In this document: positions 1 through 6,643 of the stretch, one piece after another
Position numbering within the stretch: the stretch's first letter is position 1
How the letters are laid out: each line of letters begins with the position of its first letter
The notes under the pieces: generated by a model
The model's input: only the letters and a program-made list of their open reading frames with translations
What the model was told of the DNA's origin: nothing
The model's database searches: none
Position numbers and translations under genes: made by a program
Assembly: GCA_036004405.1 (NCBI GenBank)
Contig: DASYRM010000114.1
Span: 1 to 11,476 of the forward strand
Direction: 5' to 3'
Source of the DNA: DASYRM01 sp036004405
Lineage (GTDB): Bacteria > Acidobacteriota > Vicinamibacteria > Vicinamibacterales > UBA2999
Length of the DNA: 11,476 nt

Positions 1-1
1 G

Positions 2-64
2 CCCGGGCGACTGTATCACGTGGTCGTCGGCCGCCGGCAGCCTGTCACGGCGGGGGGCGACTGA
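2..64 (+). CDS. 3' end of an unidentified upstream gene (partial)
   Basis: An open frame enters from the left edge and ends at TGA 62-64, whose last base is the A of the next gene's ATG (TGATG). Only about 20 codons are visible (…GRLYHVVVGRRQPVTAGGD), too few to assign a family. The TGATG junction is the same as the one between the next two genes, which suggests a translationally coupled operon and makes this the likely real frame. All three forward frames are open here, so the frame choice rests on the overlap alone. Given what follows, an efflux-related gene would fit, but this is a guess from context. Confidence 0.4.
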   Translation, partial: PGRLYHVVVGRRQPVTAGGD

Positions 65-1359
65 TGCTGACATTGTTGCTCGCCCTACAGGGACCGGTGT
101 CTCCAGCGCCCAGCGACTCGCTGCCGCGGGTCACACTGAACGAAGCGTTGCAGCGCTCCGCGCGTCTCGACCCGAACTACGTCTCGGCACTGGGCCAGGT
201 GGATAATGCGGTCTGGGCGCGGCGCAATGCGTTTGCCGTGTTCGTGCTGCCCGCCGTCACCCTGGGCCTGCAAGCGCAGCGCGCGAATGGACTCAGCTTC
301 GTCTTCGCCGGTGACACCTTCTTCTTGGCCAAGACGGCGTGGACGGGCCAACTGAGCGCCCGGTACGATCTGTTCACCGGCGGCCAGAAGTTGGCGGAGC
401 TGTCCCGGTCCGGCGCCGAGCTGGAGGGGGCGCGTGCCAATGAGCTGCGGCAGCGGTTCGCGACGGCGCTCCTCACCGAATCGGACTATTACGCCGTGCT
501 CGCGAATAACGAGCTCGATCGTGTGGCACGCGATCGACTCCGCCGCGCCCGCGAGCAGCTCGCTGTCGCCCGGGCCCGGGTGTCCTCCGGCGCCGCGGTG
601 TCGACTGATTCGCTGAACGTGCGGCTCGAGCTCAACCGCGCGCAGATGGCGCAGCTCCAGCAGGCATCGGCCCTGCGCGTGGCGCGGCTCGAGCTGGGTC
701 GCCGGGTCGGAGCGGCCGGACCGGTCGATGCGGCGCCGCTCGACACGGCTGCCGCTCCCGAGCTGCCGGTAACCCTGGCCGATGCCATTTCCGAGGCCGC
801 CCGCCAGGGTCCCGAGTACCGCGTGGCAGCCGCCAATGAGCGTGCGGCGAGCGCCTCCTATCGGGCCGAGTTGGGCAATTATCTGCCGCACGCGTCTCTG
901 ACCTTCAATGCGTTCGCGTTTGACACGGCGTTCTTTCCGAAGCTGTTCAAGCCGACGAATTTCACGCTCGCGGTGTCATTCCCGTTGTGGAACAATGGCC
1001 AGCGGGAGCTCGGGCTCTCGCGCGCGCGTGTGAACAAGGATGTTGCCCGCGCGCGACGGGAGGATCTCGATCGGGCGGTACAGCACGACGTGAGCGCGGC
1101 CTACGACGCCTACGTGACCGCACGCGCCTCCGCGGGGTTAGCGATCGAAGGTCTGGTCGTGGCGCGCGAAAGCTTCCGCGTCCAGCAAACGCGCTACTCG
1201 AGCGGCGCGACCACGATTCTCGATCTGCTCGATGCCGAAGTGAACCTGTCTCAGGCCGAGGCGGATCTCGTGCAAGCCCGCTACGGGACCAGACTCGCGC
1301 TCGCCGGTCTGGAGAGCATTTTGGGCAAGAGACTCTTTACCGATAAGGAACCACAGTGA
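64..1359 (+). CDS. TolC-family outer-membrane efflux protein
   Basis: This 431-residue protein has the usual length and two-fold internal repeat of the outer membrane efflux protein (OEP/TolC) family. Such proteins trimerise into an outer-membrane beta-barrel with a periplasmic alpha-helical tunnel that docks on a tripartite pump. The first half starts at about residue 24 (VTLNEALQRSARLDPNY) and contains the barrel strand SARYDLFTGGQ followed by long Ala/Arg/Glu-rich helices. The second half starts at about 238 (TLADAISEAARQGPEY) with the matching strand LAVSFPLWNNGQRE. The late segment RYSSGATTILDLLDAEVNLSQAEADL is very typical of the family. A short hydrophobic N-terminus (MLTLLLALQG) looks like a minimal signal peptide. 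ATG 64 is preceded by a G-rich run (GGGGGGCGA). The gene overlaps the adaptor gene at TGATG, consistent with one efflux operon. The substrate cannot be inferred. Confidence 0.93.
   Translation: MLTLLLALQGPVSPAPSDSLPRVTLNEALQRSARLDPNYVSALGQVDNAVWARRNAFAVFVLPAVTLGLQAQRANGLSFVFAGDTFFLAKTAWTGQLSARYDLFTGGQKLAELSRSGAELEGARANELRQRFATALLTESDYYAVLANNELDRVARDRLRRAREQLAVARARVSSGAAVSTDSLNVRLELNRAQMAQLQQASALRVARLELGRRVGAAGPVDAAPLDTAAAPELPVTLADAISEAARQGPEYRVAAANERAASASYRAELGNYLPHASLTFNAFAFDTAFFPKLFKPTNFTLAVSFPLWNNGQRELGLSRARVNKDVARARREDLDRAVQHDVSAAYDAYVTARASAGLAIEGLVVARESFRVQQTRYSSGATTILDLLDAEVNLSQAEADLVQARYGTRLALAGLESILGKRLFTDKEPQ
1345..1349 (+). promoter_or_regulatory. Ribosome binding site of the adaptor gene
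   Basis: AAGGA lies inside the last codons of the TolC-family gene, 9 bases before ATG 1359 and 6 bases before the alternative GTG 1356. Both starts are within range; ATG 1359 is preferred because it gives the same TGATG overlap as the gene before it. Confidence 0.55.
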
Positions 1360-2519
1360 TGTCGTACCGCGCCCTTGCTGTTCTGCTCCTGCTCGCGGCT
1401 CCCGCCGCGTGCAAAAAGGCCAACTCTGCGGGAGGTGGCGGCGCCGGTGGACCTGGCGGCTTCGCCATGCCCGTCGAGGTCGCTACGGCCATCCGCGACA
1501 CCGTCGTCGACGCGATCGCGGCCACCGGCCAGATCGAAGCAATCCAGTCGATCGAGCTGCGCCCGGAAGTCTCCGGGCGCATCACCGACATCCTGGTGCG
1601 GGAAGGCCAGGAGGTCGGCGCCGGCACGCCGCTGTTCAAGGTGGATGACGCCGAGCTGAAGGCGCAGGTCGCTCAGGCTGAAGCCGACCGCCAGATGGCG
1701 CGGCAGGCACTCGAGCGCACCAAGCAGCTGATCGCTCAAAATGCGTCGTCCACGTCTGATTTGGAGCAGGCGCAAGCGAAGTCGCAGGGTGCCGACGCGA
1801 ACTATGATCTGCTCAAGACGCGGCTCGACCGTACCGTCGTCCGGGCGCCATTCGCCGGCGTCGTCGGCCGCCGGCTGGTGAGCATCGGCACGTTTGTCAG
1901 CAATCAGACGCCGCTGACGTCGCTGCAGTCGGTCAACCCGCAACACGCCTCATTTCAGGTGCCTGAGCGCTATGCGGAGCGGCTGCGCCGCGGCCAGCTC
2001 GTGAGCTTCCAGGTTGCCGCGCTACCCGGCAAGAATTTTTCTGGCGAAGTGGTCTTCGTGGATCCGGTCGTCGAGCTGCCGGGCCGCACGATCCTCATCA
2101 AGGCGCGCGTCCCGAATCCCGAGCACCAGCTCCAGGCGGGGATGTTCATCGAGGCGCGCCTCGCCACCGATATCCGGCCCAATGCCATCGTCGTGCCGGA
2201 AGACGCGCTCCTCCCCATGCAGGGCGCGACCTTCATCTGGGTCATCAAAGACGGCAAGGCTGATCGCCGGCAGGTGAGCGTCGGTGTGCGGACGGCGGGG
2301 TGGGCCGAAATTCAGGGCGGCGTCGAGGCCGGCGACTCGGTGGTGGTGGGTGGTGGTGAGCGCCTGTTCCCGACCGCCCCGGTCATGGCTCGCCTGGTCG
2401 AGCGCCACCGCGGCGTCCCGACGGGTCAGGAGTCGACCGCCGCGACGACGCATCCCGCCGGCGGCACCGGGGGCGGGGCGGGGGGGGCAGGCGCCGCCAA
2501 AGACACGACGAAGCGCTAG
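1359..2519 (+). CDS. RND/MFP-type periplasmic adaptor lipoprotein (HlyD/AcrA family)
   Basis: This 386-residue protein is a membrane-fusion subunit that would bridge an inner-membrane pump to the TolC-like partner encoded just upstream. The N-terminus (MSYRALAVLLLLAAPAAC) is a lipoprotein-type signal with the lipid cysteine at 18; Pro at -3 makes the lipobox atypical. A Gly-rich tether follows. The lipoyl half-motifs are at about 60-97 (GQIEAIQSIELRPEVSGRI, with VREGQEVGAGTPLFKVDD) and 148-180 (VRAPFAGVVGRRLVSIGTFV). They are split by a short coiled-coil hairpin (about 98-146). A beta-barrel follows (about 190-270), then a membrane-proximal domain (VVPEDALLPMQG through GDSVVVGGGERL). The tail is Gly/Ala-rich and probably disordered. 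The start could instead be GTG 1356, adding one residue. The short hairpin and sequence style fit RND adaptors better than MacA, but the pump is not in the window. Confidence 0.93.
   Translation: MSYRALAVLLLLAAPAACKKANSAGGGGAGGPGGFAMPVEVATAIRDTVVDAIAATGQIEAIQSIELRPEVSGRITDILVREGQEVGAGTPLFKVDDAELKAQVAQAEADRQMARQALERTKQLIAQNASSTSDLEQAQAKSQGADANYDLLKTRLDRTVVRAPFAGVVGRRLVSIGTFVSNQTPLTSLQSVNPQHASFQVPERYAERLRRGQLVSFQVAALPGKNFSGEVVFVDPVVELPGRTILIKARVPNPEHQLQAGMFIEARLATDIRPNAIVVPEDALLPMQGATFIWVIKDGKADRRQVSVGVRTAGWAEIQGGVEAGDSVVVGGGERLFPTAPVMARLVERHRGVPTGQESTAATTHPAGGTGGGAGGAGAAKDTTKR
2469..2487 (+). other. G-tract cluster in the adaptor's 3' end
   Basis: Coding-strand runs G5-C-G4-C-G8 encode part of the adaptor's Gly-rich tail, about 30 bases before its stop codon. 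The spacing would allow an intramolecular G-quadruplex in DNA or mRNA. Folding and any effect on expression are inference. The eight-G run is also prone to sequencing indels, so the last dozen codons of the adaptor deserve caution. Confidence 0.5.
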
Positions 2520-4921
2520 CGGACCGGCCGCTCCGGCAGCGGCTGCAGCGTCGTCTCGGTGTTCCTGAAGATCGATTGCGCGATCTCCTGGGCGCGCGCC
2601 GCCAGCGCGCTCTGCGAGGTCTGCAGATCCTGCGCCATCTGGTAGTACGTGAGGGCGTACAGCGAGAGGATTCCCTCGGACGGCTTGTCCACCCATCCCC
2701 GCGGCCGTGGCCGTGCCGCGGCGTCGGCGTGGTACACGTCGAACATCAAACGCGTCGTGCGTGGCACGTTCACGTAGCCGAGCGACTGGATTCCCTTGAT
2801 GCTGTCCGACGGCGCCAGCGCTCGCTCGCGCAGCACCCGCGCGAACCCGTGGCCCTCGAGATGCGACGTAAAGCCGAACTGGTCGGCGTACAATCCCACC
2901 GTCCGTGAGAAGTAAATCGGCCGTTTCCCGAGCTGGTCCTTGATCACCTGCAGCACGATGATGTCGGCGCGCTCGAGGTACGGGCGCCCCATCATCTGCG
3001 GATCGATCGTGACGCGAACGGTGTCGGCGCCCGTGCCGAGCAGTGCCGTGCGCTTTTCCTCGATGACGTAATACTGCTCCAGCGTCTCCAGCTGTTGATC
3101 GGTGAGGGTCATCAGTTTGTTGGTCGGCGCCGGCCACGCTCTGCCGCGATAGATCGCCGGTGCGTGCGCCGTATCGAATGGGGCAAGCGGCCGCCGCTGC
3201 AGCTGCCGGACGTACCAGTCGGTGTTCGCCAGCGAAAGATTGAGGACGGTGACGTCGCGGCGAATGCCTTCGACCTCCTGGGCGTACCACAGCGGGAACG
3301 TGTCGTTGTCGCCCGCCGTGACGAGCACGCCGTACGGCTCCACCGATTGCAACACGTCGTAGGCGAAGTCGCGCGCCAGCGTCTCACCTTTGCGCGACGC
3401 CGTGAGGCGGTTGCCCACGAGCGGAATCAGCGCCAGCGCGAGGAGCGGCGTGCCGTACAGCCAGCGGCGGCCTGCGTCCGGCTGGCGCTCCCGGAACAGC
3501 TCGCTCACCCATTCGATTCCCGCGGCCAGCCCCATCGCCACCCAGATGCCCCAGAGCGCGAACGACACCATGAAGAAGTAATCGCGCTGGCGCACCTCGT
3601 GCGCCGCCAGCGGCTGCTCGGTATGGAGGGAGTAGCCGTACTTGAAGTTGAGATAAAAGACGAGCGCGAGCGTGAACGTGACGATGAGCAGCGTCATCGC
3701 GAGGGCCGTGCGCTTGTCGGCGCGCCAGTGGCGCATCGCGCCTCCCACGCCCACGAATGCGAACACGACCGCCAGGACGCGTTGCACGCGCTCCGACCAG
3801 TCATGGGCGAACTGCCAGCTGAAATACTGGGCGTAGTTGACGAGCTGCGCCCCATAGAGCGCCGCGGTGTGGCCCGCGTTGCCGCTGCCGGGCGCCTGCG
3901 TGGGATTGTCGAAGATCGACGGCTTGCCGTACTGCTGGCGCGTGAGCACCGCCCACAGCGACTGCCAATTGGTCGGCTCGCCTTCGTTGATCGGCGGATA
4001 GAAGCCGGCGCGAATCGGGAGATAGGTGTAGACTGACAGCCCCACCACGGCCACGAGCAGCGCCGCGACCGCGAACGAGACGTTGCCGGCCGTGATGGCG
4101 TACACCAGCGCGGCGGCAAACAGCACCCCAGCCACCGCGATCGGCTCCCAGCCTTCGAGGCCCAGCGAGAGCAGCAGCCCCCACACGGTCGTGAACACCA
4201 GGAACTGCGACCACTCGACGCTGCGCTCGCGATCGGACGTCGGCCGCTGCTGCTTGGCCGGCGGATAGAGCAGGATGATCACCACGGGCCCGACCAGCAC
4301 GCCCATCATGTGGTTCGTGGCGGTGAGGGCCAGCAGATAGATGATCAGCAGCAGGTGGTGGTCGTGTGCTTCGCCCGCAGGCTGATCGTCCCAGCGCACG
4401 ATGAGCCACAGAATCAGCGCGATGGAGAGCAGGCTCAACGTGTAGACCTTCTCGTTCACGACCGACTGGTTCCACACGGTGAACGCGGTCGCGGAGACGA
4501 GCGCGCCGGCGAGCGCCGCGAGCCGGCGCGGCCACAGCGCCGGCACGAACGACCGCAACAAGCGGTCGGCGACGAGGAACCAGCAGCCGGCGGAGACGGC
4601 GCTCGTCACCGCCGCGAACAGGTTGATGCGCTGCGCGTAGCCCGCGGCGAGCGGCAACAATCCGAACACGTGCGCCATGAGCACGAACAGCGGATTGCCG
4701 GGCGGGTGCGGAATGCCCAGGGTGTACGCCGCCGCGATGTATTCCGACGTATCCCAGAACTGCGTCGTCGGCGCGAGCGTGACGATGTATAGGATCAGCG
4801 CGCCGAGGGAGACGCAGGCCGCCATCAGATACGGAGGCTTGGCGGCGTGTAACGGCGTGCTAACGGCGTATGCCGGCGTGCGCGCCGCCGGTGTCGCGCG
4901 GTTCGGATAGGTCGTCGTCAT
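2516..4921 (-). CDS. DUF2723 (GT117/TMEM260-like) multipass membrane protein
   Basis: This 801-residue protein has the hallmark N-terminus of DUF2723. After the first membrane helix (about 33-50) comes TLAPTTQFWDTSEYIAAAYTLGIPHPPGNPLF, with acidic residues D57 and E60 in the first extracytoplasmic loop, where related polytopic glycosyltransferases keep catalytic acids. Roughly ten or more hydrophobic helices follow, to about residue 510. A large soluble C-terminal domain begins near RDFAYDVLQSVEPYG and contains VTAGDNDTFPLWYAQEVEGIRRDV. The family is linked to protein O-mannosylation through eukaryotic TMEM260; the donor and acceptor in bacteria are mostly unknown, so the activity here is inference. 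The gene starts 12 bases after the purH stop, with only a weak GGGCC upstream, and is probably the last gene of the minus-strand cluster. Its TAG stop shares the CTAG tetramer with the convergent adaptor gene. Confidence 0.88.
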   Translation of the reverse strand: MTTTYPNRATPAARTPAYAVSTPLHAAKPPYLMAACVSLGALILYIVTLAPTTQFWDTSEYIAAAYTLGIPHPPGNPLFVLMAHVFGLLPLAAGYAQRINLFAAVTSAVSAGCWFLVADRLLRSFVPALWPRRLAALAGALVSATAFTVWNQSVVNEKVYTLSLLSIALILWLIVRWDDQPAGEAHDHHLLLIIYLLALTATNHMMGVLVGPVVIILLYPPAKQQRPTSDRERSVEWSQFLVFTTVWGLLLSLGLEGWEPIAVAGVLFAAALVYAITAGNVSFAVAALLVAVVGLSVYTYLPIRAGFYPPINEGEPTNWQSLWAVLTRQQYGKPSIFDNPTQAPGSGNAGHTAALYGAQLVNYAQYFSWQFAHDWSERVQRVLAVVFAFVGVGGAMRHWRADKRTALAMTLLIVTFTLALVFYLNFKYGYSLHTEQPLAAHEVRQRDYFFMVSFALWGIWVAMGLAAGIEWVSELFRERQPDAGRRWLYGTPLLALALIPLVGNRLTASRKGETLARDFAYDVLQSVEPYGVLVTAGDNDTFPLWYAQEVEGIRRDVTVLNLSLANTDWYVRQLQRRPLAPFDTAHAPAIYRGRAWPAPTNKLMTLTDQQLETLEQYYVIEEKRTALLGTGADTVRVTIDPQMMGRPYLERADIIVLQVIKDQLGKRPIYFSRTVGLYADQFGFTSHLEGHGFARVLRERALAPSDSIKGIQSLGYVNVPRTTRLMFDVYHADAAARPRPRGWVDKPSEGILSLYALTYYQMAQDLQTSQSALAARAQEIAQSIFRNTETTLQPLPERPVR

Positions 4922-4933
4922 AGGCCCAATAAT

Positions 4934-6493
4934 CTAGTGACGGAATTGCCGCATACCGGTCAGGATCATGGCCAGATCCAGCCGATCTGCGGCTGCAATG
5001 ACGTCGGCATCTTTGACCGATCCCCCTGGCTGAATGATCGCGGTAACTCCAGCCGCCGCCGCCTCCTCCACGCCGTCCGGGAAGGGGAAGAACGCGTCGC
5101 TCGCCAGCACCGCGCCGCCGGGGTCGTGGCCCTGCTGCCGAGCCTTGTGCACCGCCAGGAACGACGAGTCGACCCGGCTCATCTGGCCGGCGCCGATGCC
5201 GATCGCCGCCTCCTCGCGCACCAGGACGATCGCGTTGGACTTGATCGACCCCACCGCCGCCCAGGCGAACCGTAAGTCGTTCCATTGCGCATCGGTAGGC
5301 CGCCGGGTGGTGGCGATCTGCCACTTGGACTCGTCGGCGACGGCGCTGTAGCGGAAGCGGTCCTGCACCAGGAATCCGCCCCGCACCCGCTTGTAATCGA
5401 GCGTCGGCTCGTCCGCAGGCCGCGGGAGCTCCACGACTCTCAAGTTCTTCTTCTCCTTGAAGACGGCGAGCGCCTCGGCGTCGACGCGCGGCGCGACGAC
5501 GACCTCCACGAAGAGCTCGCGCATCGATTCGGCTGCGGCGCGATCCACGACGGTGTTGAACGCTACACATGAGCCGAATGCCGAGGTGCGATCGGTCGCG
5601 AGCGCGCGGGCGTAGGCGTCCGCGGCGTTGCGGCCCAGGGCGATGCCGCAGGGCGTCGTGTGCTTGATGATGACGCAGGCGGCGCGCGCGTTCTTGCTCT
5701 GCCACGGCGCCACCGCCATGACCGCGGCGTCCACGTCCAGCAGATTGTTGAACGACAGCTCCTTGCCGTGCAGCTGATGCATGTCGCGGATGCCGGGCTC
5801 ATCGGTGACGTACAGCGCGGCGCGCTGGTGCGGATTCTCTCCGTAGCGCAATGCCTGCCGTTGGTGGAGGATCTGGACGTTGGTGGAGGGGAGGACCTCT
5901 GGCGAGCGCGTGAGATAGCCCAAAATGGCCGCGTCGTATGCGGCGGTGTGCGCGAAGACCTTCGTGGCGAGTGATCGACGAAGATCCGTGTTCCCCGGGC
6001 TTGCGCCCGGGGTCAGACTGCCGTCTTTCAATGCCGAGATGACGGTGGGATAATCGGCAGGATCTACCACCACAATCACGGACTCGTGATTCTTGGCGGC
6101 TGACCGCAGCATCGACGGCCCGCCGATGTCGATCTGCTCGATCGCTTGAGCAAACGTCGTCTTGGGTTTCGCGACCGTTTCGCGGAACGGGTACAGATTC
6201 ACCGCGACGAGATCGATCGGTGTGATGCCGTGCTGTTTCAGCGCCGCGACATCGCCGGAATTGTCTCTTCTGGCCAGCAGTGCGCCATGCACTTTCGGAT
6301 GCAACGTCTTGACTCGCCCATCCATCATCTCCGGGAAGCCGGTGACCTGATCGATCGGAATGACCGGGACGCCCTCACGGCGCAGCGCCTCCGCCGTCCC
6401 ACCGGTGGAGACGATTTCCCATCGGAGCTCGACGAGCTGACGGGCGAACTAGACGACTCCGCGTTTGTCCGAGACTGAGAGAAGGGCCCTCAT
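4934..6493 (-). CDS. purH: Bifunctional AICAR transformylase/IMP cyclohydrolase PurH, interrupted by an in-frame amber codon
   Basis: PurH catalyses the last two steps of IMP synthesis: formylation of AICAR from 10-formyl-THF, then ring closure. Read from ATG 6493, the frame has 520 codons, normal for PurH. It opens MRALLSVSDKRGVV, hits TAG at codon 15, and resumes FARQLVELRWEIVSTGGTAEAL. The SVSDK and STGGT motifs (29-33), DGRVKTLHPKVHG (58-70) and the transformylase motifs RYGENPHQ (about 216-223) and IIKHTTPCG (Lys277-His278) are all present. The C-terminus (MILTGMRQFRH) is intact. Without readthrough, the first in-frame ATG after the amber is codon 56 (6328). That would give a 464-residue protein lacking SVSDK and STGGT, so probably without cyclohydrolase but with the transformylase domain. 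No Shine-Dalgarno sequence precedes ATG 6493; the palindromic element 6496-6636 abuts it. The true terminator is also TAG. It may be a recent pseudogene, a sequencing error or a suppressed stop. Confidence 0.9.
6449..6451 (-). other. Premature in-frame TAG at purH codon 15
   Basis: The plus strand reads CTA, so the coding strand reads TAG, between GVV and FARQL. PurH proteins generally have an acidic residue here (…GLVEFA… or GIVEFA). GAG to TAG is a single G-to-T transversion at position 6451. The frame on both sides matches PurH, so this is a substitution, not a frameshift. Confidence 0.9.
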
Positions 6494-6495
6494 AG

Positions 6496-6636
6496 GGCGG
6501 TCAAACTACAACGGCGGCGGTCAAGAATCGACTGCGGCGGTCGGGCGGTCATGACCGCCGCAGTTGTCGTTTTGACCGTCCGACCGCCGCATTTGTCTCT
6601 TGACCGTCCGACCGCCGCATTTGCAGTTTGACCGCC
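6496..6636. repeat. Mosaic palindromic repeat element, copy 1 (between the M42 gene and purH)
   Basis: This element of about 141 bp fills nearly the whole gap between the M42 gene and purH. Its ends are a perfect 12-bp inverted repeat: GGCGGTCAAACT at 6496-6507 and AGTTTGACCGCC at 6625-6636. The interior is made of half-units (GCGGTCAA or TTGACCGC) in both orientations, separated by 8-10 base A/C- or T/G-rich spacers. Two consecutive near-identical units of about 28 bp (GACCGCCGCATTTG…TTGACCGTCC type) lie at about 6583-6622. The central dyad is GCGGTCATGACCGC near 6546-6560. The other copy (8578-8695) shares this architecture. There are no obvious target-site duplications and no ORF, so it resembles a BIME- or REP-like or non-autonomous mobile repeat more than an insertion sequence. 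It leaves no ribosome binding site before purH. Confidence 0.85.
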
Positions 6637-6643
6637 TTCTCTC

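Noticed and set aside
2527..2543. Hairpin GCCGCT-CCGGC-AGCGGC as a terminator after the adaptor gene
   Set aside because: The stem is only 6 bp, no T tract follows on either strand, and it lies inside the DUF2723 coding sequence. Such stems are common at this GC content.
2022..4036. Long frames of 422 codons (2022-3290, - strand) and 313 codons (3095-4036, + strand) over the adaptor and DUF2723 genes
   Set aside because: They have low-complexity Arg-rich composition, overlap well-supported genes, and show no recognisable motifs.
6449..6451. purH TAG read as selenocysteine or through a genome-wide TAG reassignment
   Set aside because: SelA-dependent recoding acts on UGA, not UAG. TAG ends four other frames here (2519, 2516, 4934 and 10539), so it works as a stop in this genome. 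Pyrrolysine insertion would need genes not seen here and is not expected in PurH.
6496..6636. CRISPR array, because units of about 28 bp recur
   Set aside because: The units lie in both orientations with 8-10 base spacers, far too short and too similar for CRISPR spacers, and no cas genes are nearby.
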